DNA of 64,000 nt from contig JAEUSB010000081.1 of NCBI GenBank assembly GCA_016788865.1, forward strand, positions 62,001 to 126,000. Reading direction: 5' to 3'. This DNA is from Leptospirales bacterium. Its GTDB lineage: Bacteria; Spirochaetota; Leptospiria; Leptospirales; Leptonemataceae. The translations under genes and the position numbers were made by a program. Below the pieces are notes generated by a model. That model did no database searches, was not told the origin of the DNA, and was given only the letters and a program-made list of their open reading frames with translations. This document shows positions 47,301-56,879 of the stretch, in pieces (the first letter of the stretch is position 1; every line of letters starts with the position of its first letter).

Positions 47301-48895
47301 GGGTTTGTTACCTGCGCGAACAATTGCTTGAAATAGCGAAACAGTGGTTGCGGACGATCTGAAAGTACGGCAAGCGATGCATCGACGCCCATGGACCCGA
47401 CGGCTTCTTCGCCTGTTACGGCCATCGGCCGCATGGCACCATTTATGTCCTCGGTGGTGTAACCGAAAACGCGCTGTCTCTCAAGGATGGTTGGATGATC
47501 CGGCTGATGAACAAACGTTGGATCCGGAAGTTCGTTCATCCGGATCATGTTTTCATTCACCCACTGGTGATAGGGTTTCTGTGTTACAATGGACTTCTTA
47601 AGTTCCTCATCATCAATGATACGACCCTGCTCTAGATCGATCAGGAACATTTTTCCGGCCGTCAGCTTTCCGCTCTTCACTATAGAAGAAGGTTCAATCG
47701 GGAGCGCGCCCGCTTCCGATGCCATAATACACAAGTCGTCTTTGGTAACCACGTAACGCGCCGGCCGGAGACCGTTGCGATCAAGCGTAGCTCCAATCTG
47801 CACGCCGTCAGTGAACGCTACGGCTGCCGGGCCATCCCAGGGCTCCATCATGGTTGCATGATACTCGTAAAAGGCGCGACGATCGGGATCCATGTCCGGA
47901 TTTTTAGACCACGCTTCTGGAATCATCATCATCATTGTATGGGCAAGGCTGCGCCCTCCCATAACCAGCAATTCCAGAACCGTATCAAACGTTGCAGAGT
48001 CGCTTTGTCCCTCCATGATGATCGGGAGCATGCGCTTGAGATCTTTTCCGTATAACGGCGATTCCATAACCATCTGGCGAGCCGCCATCCAGTTCATGTT
48101 TCCGCGAAGGGCGTTGATCTCACCGTTGTGCGCAATCATCCTGAATGGGTGGGCCAGATCCCATGTTGGGAAAGTGTTGGTAGAGAACCGCATGTGAATC
48201 AGCGCCAGCGCGGACTCCACATCCGGGGATTGCAGGTCCGTATAGAACTTTGGAATCTGGTCTGCCAGGAGCATTCCCTTGTAAATAATGGTGCGCGAAG
48301 AGAAGGATGCTACGTAATACTTACTTCTGTCGAGCTTATGCTCGGCTCTGACCCGACGGTCAATAACGCGCCTGATTAAATAGAGGCGCCGCTCAAAGTC
48401 GACCCCGCTCTTTACATCCGGGGATGCGCCTATAAAACATTGGCGAAAGTGCGGCAGGGTTGAACGAGCTGCTTCCCCTGTGAACTCAGCCTGCACGGGG
48501 ACGTCACGCCAGCCCAGGAATTCCTGTCCCTCGTCGACGATTACCTTCTCAATGATCGTTTCAACGGCCTTCCGTTGAGTTCTATTCTGAGGCAAATACA
48601 TGAATCCTACAGCATAGCGCCCTGCTGGTGGCAGCTGGATCCCGGACTCGGAAGTGACGCGACGGAAGAAGCGATCTGGCATCTGAATCAGGATTCCGGC
48701 ACCGTCTCCGGTTAACGGATCCGCGCCTACAGCACCCCTGTGCTCCAGATTATGAATGAGTTGAAGGCCCAGTTCGACAATGCGGCGGCTCTGGCGGCCC
48801 TTTATGTCTACGACAAAGCCTACGCCGCATGAATCTTTGTCCAGTGCCGGGTCGTACAAACCCTGTACTTTATTGTTTGGTTGCATCGAGATCAT
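44342..48895 (-). CDS. gltB: Glutamate synthase large subunit GltB
   Basis: The 1517-residue enzyme makes two glutamates from glutamine and 2-oxoglutarate. The N-terminal glutaminase starts with the KDSCGVGF nucleophile Cys at ~23 after a short lead that should be removed. The central domain has [10 protein letters not shown] and the synthase domain contains [27 protein letters not shown] and [10 protein letters not shown], with [14 protein letters not shown] for the 3Fe-4S cluster. The C-terminal GXGXG repeat domain ends the protein. The start could be the ATG at 48895 or the in-frame ATG three codons later. The gene is divergent from a MarR-type gene. Confidence 0.95.
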   Translation of the reverse strand: MISMQPNNKVQGLYDPALDKDSCGVGFVVDIKGRQSRRIVELGLQLIHNLEHRGAVGADPLTGDGAGILIQMPDRFFRRVTSESGIQLPPAGRYAVGFMYLPQNRTQRKAVETIIEKVIVDEGQEFLGWRDVPVQAEFTGEAARSTLPHFRQCFIGASPDVKSGVDFERRLYLIRRVIDRRVRAEHKLDRSKYYVASFSSRTIIYKGMLLADQIPKFYTDLQSPDVESALALIHMRFSTNTFPTWDLAHPFRMIAHNGEINALRGNMNWMAARQMVMESPLYGKDLKRMLPIIMEGQSDSATFDTVLELLVMGGRSLAHTMMMMIPEAWSKNPDMDPDRRAFYEYHATMMEPWDGPAAVAFTDGVQIGATLDRNGLRPARYVVTKDDLCIMASEAGALPIEPSSIVKSGKLTAGKMFLIDLEQGRIIDDEELKKSIVTQKPYHQWVNENMIRMNELPDPTFVHQPDHPTILERQRVFGYTTEDINGAMRPMAVTGEEAVGSMGVDASLAVLSDRPQPLFRYFKQLFAQVTNPPVDPIREELVMELTAYIGPEGNLLDETPGHAHRLELEHPVLTNNDLEKIRTIARGHFQAITLNILFDPEAKSGMRNRLDQVCDEAATAVRGGVNLIILSDRGVGPNVAPIPSLLAVAAVHHFLIRAGLRTKTGIVIESGEPREVSHFALLLGYGANAINPYLAFETLADMIEEGALPEIKSFKDARKNYIKAVGKGLFKIFSKMGISTLQSYCGAQIFEAVGLDSELINAYFTGTSSRIEGCSAEMIEEEVLRRHVQAYDETFHPGLLDPGGVHYWRKEGEAHLYSPTAVHTLQRATQSGDYSIFKQFSKLIDDQTKRRITLRSLFEFDKTATPVPIEEVEPVTEIIKRFATGAMSFGSISWEAHTTLAIAMNRTGGKSNTGEGGEDPIRYQPLENGDSMRSAIKQVASARFGVTTNYLVNANELQIKMAQGAKPGEGGQLPGHKVDKHIGRLRYSTPGVTLISPPPHHDIYSIEDLKQLIFDLKNVNPKARISVKLVSEVGVGTVAAGVAKCHADHILISGDSGGTGASPISSIHHAGSPWELGLAETHQTLVANGLRDRVVIATDGKLLTGRDVVIGALLGAEEFGFSTSALVAVGCIMMRKCHLNTCPVGVATQDQDLRKKFHGKPEYVVNLMTFIAQEVREYMAQLGFRTFNEMVGQVERLTFVRPTKHWKARGLDFSRILTRIKPNFPTDLYCTKKQDHGLETQLDKELIERCKPALERGEKVAFDITVRNTNRTVGAMLGGEVAMRYGENGLPDGTIHIKLHGVAGQSFGAFVNKGITLEIMGQVNDYVGKGLSGGRLIVRVPEGTQYDPGKNIIAGNTCLYGATGGEAYINGLAGERFAVRNSGAYAVVEGLGDHGCEYMTGGRVVVLGKTGRNFAAGMSGGIAYVFDLDGGFARLVNQDMVDLEEPDARDEDEILQMVTRHKQYTGSLLAEFILGDWERLRRKFVKVIPGDYKIALKKLEEEHQLLTEPTEKGVTHG

Positions 48896-48920
48896 CTTGC
48901 CCGCCCCGAATTGTCAAAAA

Positions 48921-48948
48921 AGTGTACTATCGCCTGTACTCAAAGCAA
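48921..48948 (-). promoter_or_regulatory. Possible promoter of the gltB operon
   Basis: On the minus strand TTGCTT (48948-48943) stands 16 bp from TACACT (48926-48921), 25 bp before the gltB ATG. The spacer holds two copies of GTAC in inverted orientation (self-complementary) that could be a small operator. The fit is partial. Confidence 0.32.
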
Positions 48949-49167
48949 TTTTGATGCCGGGAGCAGAACCTTTTGCATGGTTTTTTTTGCCCCGGCTCCG
49001 CCCGGCCCGAGATTCCTAACATGCACTCCTTCGCATTTAGAACTTTTGTCGTATTCATCCGGATAAGATGGTTTAGGTTTATCAAGTGTTTTTGGTTTTT
49101 GAATTCGCAAATGGCCTTCTGAGTTTTTATATTTGACTCAGGGCCCTATTTTGAATTTCATGAACAC

Positions 49168-49599
49168 ATGGCATCCAATGATCTAATCTTGTCGATGGGC
49201 TCCGCATTTCGCGGTTCCATGGACATCATCCGCGAAGGAATGGCAAAAAAGGAAAAACAGTCAACACTTGCATTATCTATACTAATCCACGTCGAACGTC
49301 AGCCCGGAGTCTCACAAGGAATGCTCGGAAAGATTCTGAGGAGAGACCCAATGACCATGAGCCAGGCAGTTCGCGCTCTCCAATCCGCCGGACTTATCTC
49401 AAGTCAGCCAGATCAGGAAGATCGCAGAATTAAGCGACTCACAGTCACCAAGAAAGGCAAGGTGCTTGGACAGGCAATGTCACAGGGTGAAGGGAAATTA
49501 CTCGGAGCTCTGTCGCGCAACTGGGGTAAAGCAAGAATCAACCAGTTCACAAAAGACCTGGCCGAATACAATCAGTTCCTGACTGAGCAAGCTTCCTAA
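49168..49599 (+). CDS. MarR-family transcriptional regulator
   Basis: The 143-residue protein has a winged-helix MarR domain: PGVSQGMLGKILRRDPMTMS as recognition part, then QAVRALQSAGLISSQPDQED and RRIKRLTVTKKGK as wing, and an all-helical C-terminus. It probably binds as a dimer and responds to a small molecule. It is divergent from gltB and might control it. It overlaps the end of the convergent 261-residue gene by 4 bp. The region before it is AT-rich and holds an 8-bp palindrome AGGGCCCT about 28 bp before the ATG, which could be an operator. Confidence 0.85.
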   Translation: MASNDLILSMGSAFRGSMDIIREGMAKKEKQSTLALSILIHVERQPGVSQGMLGKILRRDPMTMSQAVRALQSAGLISSQPDQEDRRIKRLTVTKKGKVLGQAMSQGEGKLLGALSRNWGKARINQFTKDLAEYNQFLTEQAS

Positions 49600-50381
49600 A
49601 TTGCTCGCGCCGGTGTTCCAGCCGGCGCTTCCGTACTTACCGCCGGTGATCCCTTAAATCTCAGAATGTAGTAATCCTGTCCTTTGAATCGGAATTTTCC
49701 TCGCACAAGCGGGTGCCCCACTCCGGGCGAACCAACTTGAACTCGATTCTCTCGAGAAATAATCGGCACCATTAATTCATCGAACCAGACTGCGTGCAAG
49801 TGATCACGATTCCCTTCAAATACTGCAACATTGAGTTCATCGCGATTGGGCGCAAAGTAGTCAATGCTCTCGTCTCCGGGAAAGAATTCCATGTGCGCAA
49901 AATCCTCGCCGCGCCTGTGAACTGCAATGCCGCGACGAACTTCAATCGGTTTGTCAAAAATACAGAATCGCATTGTGCCCAAGCGCAACAAAGTATAGTC
50001 AGCGTTACGATACAAAGGGCTCATTTCGGATTCCATACCGGTTTCCGCTCCTGGCTGCTCGTCGGCTAACGGTTGTGGCGCCGGAGGCAAGAGCACAGCT
50101 TCCGCATCGCGGCGAATCTTGTTTAATTGTTTGTGCATCAGCGCACAATCGCGACGGAAGGTAGCAAAGATTTCGTGTAGGCCCATGGTGTTTCGCGTGA
50201 GTCGCAGTGCGCGCTCGCGAGCAAAACCCCGGGATGGAAGAAGGCGATGTATTTCTCCGGCCCTGGACGCCAGATCAGCCACCAGCGATTCAGGCTCTTT
50301 CAGCAGCCGCTCGATTTCTAGCAGGCTCTTTTCCACCTGCCCGCTAAGATCATGTAGTTGGACCAGCCGTTCAGCGCTCAC
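49596..50381 (-). CDS. Unknown protein, last gene after the SpoIIE-type phosphatase
   Basis: I do not recognise this 261-residue protein. The first ~95 residues are a long helical bundle or coiled coil (LVQLHDLSGQVEKSLLEIER, RDCALMHKQLNKIRRDAEAV). A Pro/Gln-rich linker follows (about 99-110), and then a beta-rich domain with two FxxGxx-type repeats (FFPGDESIDYF, FRFKGQDYYILRFKG). There is no signal peptide. It starts 26 bp after the SpoIIE-type phosphatase gene on the same strand and probably shares its transcript, so it may be a partner in signalling. A chemoreceptor-like accessory protein is only a guess. Confidence 0.68.
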   Translation of the reverse strand: MSAERLVQLHDLSGQVEKSLLEIERLLKEPESLVADLASRAGEIHRLLPSRGFARERALRLTRNTMGLHEIFATFRRDCALMHKQLNKIRRDAEAVLLPPAPQPLADEQPGAETGMESEMSPLYRNADYTLLRLGTMRFCIFDKPIEVRRGIAVHRRGEDFAHMEFFPGDESIDYFAPNRDELNVAVFEGNRDHLHAVWFDELMVPIISRENRVQVGSPGVGHPLVRGKFRFKGQDYYILRFKGSPAVSTEAPAGTPARAI

Positions 50382-50407
50382 AGTAAATTATCGGCCAGAG
50401 TTTGAAA

Positions 50408-52876
50408 CTACCCTCCAGAAAGCATGCTCTCCAGCCGCTGCAGCCCAGGGTGTAGCGGGTCAATTGCCCGGGCTCTAGCACAGGTCTCCTGAGCTCTGAC
50501 TCGATCCCCGAGAAGCCTGTAGACATCTGCCAGGCTGATCAGGTTTCGAAGATGTGTTGGATCGCGCAATTTACACCGTTCCCCGTAAGCGCGGGCCAGG
50601 GTAAGCATGGCCGGGTCAGATGGGTATGCCTGTTTGATCAGCCCGGAGGCGAGGTATAAAGCATCAGCGTCTCCCGGGAAATCCTCGCAAATTTCGCGAG
50701 CTATTTCCTGGGCTTTAACATAGTCCCTGGACTCCCGGGCCCGAGCAAGCTCAGCCTTGTAATTCTTTTCAGACGTTAAGCGTCTTTCCGGCTGGAACGG
50801 TGCGTCTTCCAGATAGCCGAGCCTCATGAGTGAAAGATCGTCGATTAGGGACCCTTGATTATAAATCTCCTGAACGATCAGTGGCAACTCACCGCCTGCG
50901 CTTTCCACTATCCGCAGGAATAGAGTTTCGTCCTCGTTGATGCTTCGCTCTCCATCGGGAGAAATACGTTCCAGGTCATCCCGTCCGTCCGATCCCAGTA
51001 TCAGGATATCGCCAGGCTCCATTTGCAGAGTATTGATGAAGAGATTCCCCTCAATTGCCGGCGTTCCAATTTTCCGGATCTGCTCCACCACGGGTGGAAA
51101 CGATGCCTGGGAATTTCTGTACAGGACGGGCGCAGGGTGTTCCGCGACCAGATAGTATACAAAACCGTTTTTCTCATTCAACAGTCCAAGGACACATGAT
51201 ACAAGCATGCTTCCATCGAACGAGGTAAAGACATTCTGGAGTTCCGCCAGACAAGCCTTCAGCCACAATTCTGGAAACTCGTTGGACGATTTCTCCTGGG
51301 TGCGCGTAACAATCATTTTGAATACTGTTCCCAGCACAAGTGCACCGCCCGCTCCCTGCATTGATTTGCCCATGGCATCACCATTCAGGAAACAAACGTA
51401 TGGGCTGCCGCCTAGATCAATGCGGTGCGCCGCACAGAGATCGCCGCCAATCTCAGAATCCCACTTTCTAAAGTGGAATTGCTTCTTGGCGCGAGAGAAT
51501 ATTTCGAGAGTGAGGGGACCTCCGGAGACAAAGTTACCGTTAAGCGGTTTTGTGAGCAACGAAGTCAGGAAGTAGTCGCCATCCTGTTGGGTTTTCAGTT
51601 GTTCAATTTTATCATAGCTGTTCTGTAGTTCGCGCGTTCGATCGATTACCTTTTGCTCCAGAGATTCGTTCAACTCTTCGACCTGGTTGCGAGTCCGCAC
51701 AAAATCGTTTGCAAGTACCAGCGCGATACTGAAGAGCAACGTGGGGAAAGAATAGCCCATCAGGAATACGGCGCCGCGTGCTTCCGACAGAATGATGATC
51801 ACATCATTGACGGTCATGACTGCGATAATGAGAAATGAGGCCGATACCAACTTTGCATTGCGATCACCTGCGCGCCATCCCTGAACAATGCAAGTGGCCA
51901 CGTAGAACATTACGAGGGCTCCCGCGGGCATGATTATGTTGTATCTGGCTCGAATAGACTGCAAGTCACCAGCAGCTGTAATGAATAGAACAGCCGGTAG
52001 GAAGACCAGCGCAAAGATCCAGGTAGCAACCCTGTGGAATTTAGTGTTCAGTTTGAAAAAGAAGCGAAAGAAGAGTGCAAAGCTGAGCGGTATCAAGGGC
52101 CCATTTCCCATGATGATGCGCTCTTTTGTGAGATAGTCAAGGGGAAGGGAAGGTGGCAGCGCGAAATTCAGACTCTGCACAGCCCAGACCAGACACAGAA
52201 ACGCAAAATACAGATTCTCGCTGTCCTGCCTTCGTCGGAGAAACAAGAGCAAGTGGTAGATGGCCACCGCAATCAGAATGAACGCGAGAATTCGGTTGAG
52301 GTCGTTCAGCAAGAAACTCTGGCGGGAGAAAATCTGCTCCATACTTTCTGTTGGCCCAACACGAACATCGTCGTTGATCCAACCTTCGTTGTTGTAGTAG
52401 AGACGAATGACGATCTGGTTGCTACCAACTTGCAAGAGATTCTGCGGTATGTGATAGAGCCTTGGTGTATTCCAACCAGAGAAGAAGTCGGACGTATTAA
52501 CCTTTCCGGGTGGAGGCCAGCGACCGCCTGTACCTATTCTAGCTCCGTTGATATAAATCTCTTCCGCAATAGCAACTCGCCCCAGGTAGAGAGCATTGGG
52601 ACCTCCGGAGAATCCTGGTGGAACTTCGAACTCGCGTGCGACCCAAACGATTCCAAACTTCTGGGGGAAGCCCTTGATGACGGATCCGGGCACAGGAATT
52701 TTTTCCCACGAACTTGTATCAACTCTCGAATCATCAAAAGTGATTGGGGCTACCTGACGTTTCCATTCACCGGCCAAATCGATTGAATCCCCTCTCGATA
52801 CACCACAATGCAGAAACGTGAGTGCTGACAGGAAAATTGGCCCTGCCGCTCCATAGCGAACCCTTGCGCGTTTCAA
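50408..52876 (-). CDS. 7TM-DISM receptor with SpoIIE/PP2C phosphatase and TPR-like tail
   Basis: The 822-residue protein has a signal segment ending LTFLHCG, and then a jelly-roll extracytoplasmic domain (about 35-175) with WKRQVAPITFDDSRVDTSSW and YINGARIGTGGRWP. Seven membrane helices (~190-400) and a coiled coil, QVEELNESLEQKVIDRTREL, come next. The SpoIIE phosphatase follows (about 460-670), with GGDLCAAHRI, CFLNGDAMGKSMQGAGG and GDILILGSDGRDD giving the metal Asps. A TPR-like helical tail (700-820) ends it. It likely dephosphorylates a STAS-type protein in response to an external ligand. Its start overlaps the stop of a small membrane protein gene upstream by 4 bp. Leptospira has many such proteins. 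Confidence 0.88.
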   Translation of the reverse strand: MKRARVRYGAAGPIFLSALTFLHCGVSRGDSIDLAGEWKRQVAPITFDDSRVDTSSWEKIPVPGSVIKGFPQKFGIVWVAREFEVPPGFSGGPNALYLGRVAIAEEIYINGARIGTGGRWPPPGKVNTSDFFSGWNTPRLYHIPQNLLQVGSNQIVIRLYYNNEGWINDDVRVGPTESMEQIFSRQSFLLNDLNRILAFILIAVAIYHLLLFLRRRQDSENLYFAFLCLVWAVQSLNFALPPSLPLDYLTKERIIMGNGPLIPLSFALFFRFFFKLNTKFHRVATWIFALVFLPAVLFITAAGDLQSIRARYNIIMPAGALVMFYVATCIVQGWRAGDRNAKLVSASFLIIAVMTVNDVIIILSEARGAVFLMGYSFPTLLFSIALVLANDFVRTRNQVEELNESLEQKVIDRTRELQNSYDKIEQLKTQQDGDYFLTSLLTKPLNGNFVSGGPLTLEIFSRAKKQFHFRKWDSEIGGDLCAAHRIDLGGSPYVCFLNGDAMGKSMQGAGGALVLGTVFKMIVTRTQEKSSNEFPELWLKACLAELQNVFTSFDGSMLVSCVLGLLNEKNGFVYYLVAEHPAPVLYRNSQASFPPVVEQIRKIGTPAIEGNLFINTLQMEPGDILILGSDGRDDLERISPDGERSINEDETLFLRIVESAGGELPLIVQEIYNQGSLIDDLSLMRLGYLEDAPFQPERRLTSEKNYKAELARARESRDYVKAQEIAREICEDFPGDADALYLASGLIKQAYPSDPAMLTLARAYGERCKLRDPTHLRNLISLADVYRLLGDRVRAQETCARARAIDPLHPGLQRLESMLSGG

Positions 52877-53352
52877 CGGCTGACCTTCAATCTCCTCACC
52901 TGCAAAGCAGCACCGATCAGGAACAATACTAAAAGCAGGCCGGTGGCGGCCTTCAGCGCTGGTTCTTCAGGCGAGGATGCCAGTGGATTACCGTAAGGCA
53001 ACCGCGTGGCTATTTCATTAAGGGCCGGAATCATATGAAAGAGAAATGTAGCAGAAAAGGAAACGATTTCGAGAAGAAGAGATGCTTTTCCAAAGAGCTT
53101 TTTGCTCCCCGCGACGGCCAGGGCCAACGCCAGCAAAGTGAGGATTGCCAGAATATGCGCGCGGCCAAATCCACCGTGCTGATAGATTCCCAGAGCGGTA
53201 GCGCATGTAATGAACGTTGTCACGACATAAACCTGGCCCAGTCTTCCCGCAGCGGTAATCGCCTTCTCTCGGACCAGGAGAATTGCACCGCTTGCCACCG
53301 CAATGAGGCTAATCGCCAGGTGAAAGATACCAAGGGGGATGAGTCCGTACAT
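52873..53352 (-). CDS. Small multi-pass membrane protein coupled to the receptor phosphatase
   Basis: The 159-residue protein has about five hydrophobic segments (3-27, 38-55, 63-86, 92-112 and ~133-150) with small loops. It is Ala/Leu-rich, and near the middle FGRAHILAILTLLALALAV and LFHMIPALNEIATRLP can be seen. I do not recognise the family with certainty; it is like small DUF4149/DUF2269-type membrane proteins. It overlaps the SpoIIE-type gene by 4 bp (ATGA) and lies 58 bp after rodA. A helper of the receptor is possible. Confidence 0.75.
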   Translation of the reverse strand: MYGLIPLGIFHLAISLIAVASGAILLVREKAITAAGRLGQVYVVTTFITCATALGIYQHGGFGRAHILAILTLLALALAVAGSKKLFGKASLLLEIVSFSATFLFHMIPALNEIATRLPYGNPLASSPEEPALKAATGLLLVLFLIGAALQVRRLKVSR

Positions 53353-53410
53353 CAGGTTACCTCTTTGAAATGTCGATTATGCCAGGAACGACCTCAAAGA
53401 AGCAAGAACT

Positions 53411-54937
53411 TTAGTTTGCGAAACGTCGGCGTGAGATGCTGAGCAAAATGCCCAGTGCCATCATTGATGTTAACAAGTGTGAGCCACCGTAGCTCATGAA
53501 GCTGAGCGGAAGTCCGGTAACCGGGAGAACGCCCACGCAGATCCCAATGTTAAAGAACATATGGAAGAAGAACATGAAGGAAATCCCGGCCGCAAGCATG
53601 GAACCGAATCTGTCCCTGGCATCGAAGCTCAGGACCATCCCGCGCAGAGGGATACTCATGAGGCAAATCAGCATTAATACCGCGCCGAGGAAACCGGTTC
53701 GCTCCGCCCAGGAGGTGAACATGAAGTCCGTAAAAGCCTCGGGAACCAACGGACGATCCCCGGAAGTCATTTCTCCCTGGAACAACCCTCGCCCACTCAT
53801 CTCGCCCGATCCGATGGCGGCCCGTGAGGCTCGCGTTTGATAGGCCAGGTCTCGCGGGAATTTGTCGGGATTAATAAATGCGGTAACCCGGGCAATCTGG
53901 TGGTACTTGAATGAGAAGGTTACGTGAACTGCAACCGCGGAAAGGAGAGAAATCCCAATCACACCAAACGGAATGTAAAGCTTTCTCAGATTTGCGAGCG
54001 GAGTTCCCTGGGTCAGTCTAAGGATTAAGAGCACAAGCGCGCTAAGCGAGAAGAAGATCCCAAGCGCAAGAAGGAGGGTATCGTTTTCGAGGATCCGGAG
54101 AAGCAGACCTCCACTGTCCGCGCGCACGGTAGTCACGGCTTCAACCAGACTCGACTTCAAGTTGGGATTGGCAAGAATCCCGTTTAGATAGTCCTTGTCA
54201 CTGCCCTCTATGCCTGCGGGAATTCTTCCCTTCAGAGCAAATTTCCAGATATCCAATTTCAGAACACGTACCGCAGGAATCAGTTCAGACTTCCCTAGAT
54301 CGGCCAAATGGCCGGCTAACGGGTCCACTAGCGTAATGTTGTGATACTCAATATAAAGCGGAATCGTAATGGCCAGGCCAAAGAAGAGTACGACAGAACC
54401 AATATGATAAAAGTCTGCTCCACCAATAAACAAAAGACACAACAGAATTGGAATAAACAGGAAAGCGTCACCGAACGCGGGCTGTACGACAATCAATACC
54501 ATTGGGACCAGACAGATCCCAAAGGCTATCAGTAGTGTCGGGATCCGATCCATCTCCCTCTCTTTAATCTGCAGATACTTAGCGAGAAGAAGTACGGTCG
54601 CAAGTCGGGCCAGCTCCGAAGGCTCCACGCTAATCGGACCGAGCCGAAACCAGGATTTTGCGCCTTTGATAGTCGCCCCAAAAATTAGAACAGCCACCAA
54701 CAGAAAACAGGCAAACCCGTAGAAGGGCAGCGCGTAAATCTCAAGAACCTGATAGTTCACGCGCCGGATCGCAAGACAGAGAATCAGACCCACGCCAAAG
54801 AAGATTGCCTGCTTTATCCAGCGGCCAGAGGGTTCCGCGGACTGGTATTCTTGAGTGTAAAGGACGAAGATGCCACCAAGGATCGCAAAGATAGCCGCAC
54901 CAAGGAGCAAGATGTCTATCTTGTAGCGGCTGATCAC
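53411..54937 (-). CDS. rodA: Rod-shape protein RodA (SEDS glycan polymerase), with large insert
   Basis: RodA is the SEDS-family peptidoglycan glycosyltransferase that works with PBP2 in elongation. The 508-residue form is ~130 longer than usual (about 370). Normal pieces are present: SWFRLGPISVEPSELARLAT, VVQPAFGDAFLFIPILL, the SRAAIGSGEMSGRGLFQG loop, FTDFMFTSWAERTGFLG, and TGLPLSFMSYGGSHLL near the end. The insert is between residues ~190 and ~300 and includes one extra membrane helix (LLALGIFFSLSALVLLI). The GTG start (54937) overlaps the mrdA stop (GTGA). It is in the order mreB-C-D-mrdA-rodA. Confidence 0.92.
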   Translation of the reverse strand: MISRYKIDILLLGAAIFAILGGIFVLYTQEYQSAEPSGRWIKQAIFFGVGLILCLAIRRVNYQVLEIYALPFYGFACFLLVAVLIFGATIKGAKSWFRLGPISVEPSELARLATVLLLAKYLQIKEREMDRIPTLLIAFGICLVPMVLIVVQPAFGDAFLFIPILLCLLFIGGADFYHIGSVVLFFGLAITIPLYIEYHNITLVDPLAGHLADLGKSELIPAVRVLKLDIWKFALKGRIPAGIEGSDKDYLNGILANPNLKSSLVEAVTTVRADSGGLLLRILENDTLLLALGIFFSLSALVLLILRLTQGTPLANLRKLYIPFGVIGISLLSAVAVHVTFSFKYHQIARVTAFINPDKFPRDLAYQTRASRAAIGSGEMSGRGLFQGEMTSGDRPLVPEAFTDFMFTSWAERTGFLGAVLMLICLMSIPLRGMVLSFDARDRFGSMLAAGISFMFFFHMFFNIGICVGVLPVTGLPLSFMSYGGSHLLTSMMALGILLSISRRRFAN

Positions 54938-56877
54938 TGTTTCTTCTCCCCAGGGGCCGGGGCCGGTAATGGATCTGCAGGACCTGCAGGATTGGGACGC
55001 ATGCTTTCCTGACCTTTAATGGAAGGCCTAACGTTAGGCGTCCAATCAGGCACAGCGGCATCCAGAATCTCGCCAGCGATCGGAGCTGCCGCAGCCGATC
55101 CGCCCATTCCGTATTCCACAAACACGACGACAACGACTTGCTGCTCAACCGGAGCATCATACGGAGCCCAGCCAGCAAACCATGCGTGATTGGCCGCCTG
55201 ACGGTGACTTCGGGTCTGAACTGTTCCTGTTTTTCCTGCAATCGGGGGATAATCAGGACGATTCAAGTTCTGAGCTGTTCCGCGCGAGACCACGGCGCGC
55301 ATCCCCTCGAGAGCAATGTCCACACTGCTCTGTGCCATTGGAACTTCGTGCATCAAATCCGGCCTGATCCTTCTGAGGGGTCGATTGCTGACAGGATCGC
55401 GAATTTCTTTAACGAGATACGGACGATAGATCTTGCCTTTGTTGACCATGGCAGAATATAACACCGCCAGCTCAATAGGCGTAACTTCCAGAAAGCCCTG
55501 TCCAATTGCCAGGTTCACCGTATCGCCATCATACCAGCGACTCGACCAGGTGATTTGTTTCCAGCGTTGATCTGGAACAAATCCGGCAATCTCGCCGGGC
55601 AAATCGATCCCTGTTTTCTTGTCCAGGCCCATAGCCCTCGAGAAGTGAATCATCGCATTCGGCCCAATCTTATAGCCAAGCTGATAGAAGTAGACCGTGC
55701 ATGATTGAGCGATGGCGCCGATCATACTGTTGGTACCGTGGCCAGAATTCCAACAATTGAACCTGGCCGGGGGCACACCGGCCAGGGACGATGGCAATAA
55801 CCAGGTACCAGAACAATAAAAAGATGTCTCCGGGCTTGTATGATTTTCCTGTGCATTTTCGAGTGCAGCAATGGCGACTAACGGTTTGAAGGTTGAGCCC
55901 GGCGGAAATTTTGCCTGAATTGCAATGTTCAAGAAACCCTCGTAATCCTGAACAATCTTGTTATGCTTTGAACGCTGATCCGAAGAACCGCTGGCCAGGA
56001 TATTTGGATCAAAAGAAGGATACGACACGAGCGCCAGGACTTCGCCTGTGGCAGGACGCATGGCAATTGCCGCCCCTCTTCTTCCGGATTTCTTCAGCGC
56101 CATGTAGGCAGCCGACTGAACCTTGCGGTCAATGGAAAGAACTACGTTATTACCTTGCTCGGACTCAGCGAGCTGCTCTTCCTCATCAAGGAATCTATGA
56201 CGTACCCGCACTCCATCCGTACCGCGCAGATCAGAATCGTAACGTGATTCTATCCCGCCTTTGCCGAGCATTTGATACGGCAAAGCCCGGCCCTTATCAA
56301 GCTCGGAGCGACTTGGTAAACCAATGTAGCCGGTGATATGTGCGGCTGCCGGACCCATTGTATAATAGCGAATATGGTTGGTCAGGAACGATCCGTACTC
56401 GGTGACCATGCGAAGCTCACCGAGCCTTTCATGCTCTGCCGTGCTCATGCGCGATAGAAGCGTTATGGATTCGTTTCTTCGAACCAGGAGCTTCCAGGTT
56501 GTAGGCTCAAAAGAATCGGCGTACTGTGCAAAGTCGCGACCCATGATCTTGCAAAAATCATGAACGAATGCCAGGCCTTGATCCCTGTCTCGAAATCGTG
56601 ACGGGAAGATCACAAAATCAGTCGTAATCAGATTCTTTACCAGGGGATTTCCAGGTTCAAGCGTTCGATCGAGTAGTAGGCCGCGGGGAGCGACCGTAAA
56701 TTCCTGCCGGCTCACAAATCGTTTGGCCATCTTGCGATTTTCAGCGCCGTGCAGCAGCTGCAAGGTTCCCAGTTGAATTACAAGTATCGCGAAGACCAAA
56801 GCGGCGAATCCGGCAAAAACAAAAGTTCGCCGCTGAAACTGCTGCTCTAATCTAAATTCTGACGCGGAACGACTCAT
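54934..56877 (-). CDS. mrdA: Penicillin-binding protein 2 (MrdA), elongation transpeptidase
   Basis: PBP2 cross-links peptidoglycan during elongation. The 647 residues hold an N-terminal membrane anchor (~20-42), a non-catalytic pedestal with VAPRGLLLDR and GLPSRSELD, and the transpeptidase domain. Active motifs are STFK at 328-331 (Ser nucleophile) and KTGT near 560; the middle motif, usually SxD/N, reads SCT in AQSCTVYFYQ (~396), so the third residue is Thr. The C-terminus has a Pro/Ala-rich tail. It overlaps rodA by 4 bp and follows mreD by 2 bp. Length and architecture are normal. Confidence 0.94.
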   Translation of the reverse strand: MSRSASEFRLEQQFQRRTFVFAGFAALVFAILVIQLGTLQLLHGAENRKMAKRFVSRQEFTVAPRGLLLDRTLEPGNPLVKNLITTDFVIFPSRFRDRDQGLAFVHDFCKIMGRDFAQYADSFEPTTWKLLVRRNESITLLSRMSTAEHERLGELRMVTEYGSFLTNHIRYYTMGPAAAHITGYIGLPSRSELDKGRALPYQMLGKGGIESRYDSDLRGTDGVRVRHRFLDEEEQLAESEQGNNVVLSIDRKVQSAAYMALKKSGRRGAAIAMRPATGEVLALVSYPSFDPNILASGSSDQRSKHNKIVQDYEGFLNIAIQAKFPPGSTFKPLVAIAALENAQENHTSPETSFYCSGTWLLPSSLAGVPPARFNCWNSGHGTNSMIGAIAQSCTVYFYQLGYKIGPNAMIHFSRAMGLDKKTGIDLPGEIAGFVPDQRWKQITWSSRWYDGDTVNLAIGQGFLEVTPIELAVLYSAMVNKGKIYRPYLVKEIRDPVSNRPLRRIRPDLMHEVPMAQSSVDIALEGMRAVVSRGTAQNLNRPDYPPIAGKTGTVQTRSHRQAANHAWFAGWAPYDAPVEQQVVVVVFVEYGMGGSAAAAPIAGEILDAAVPDWTPNVRPSIKGQESMRPNPAGPADPLPAPAPGEKKQ

Positions 56878-56879
56878 CG

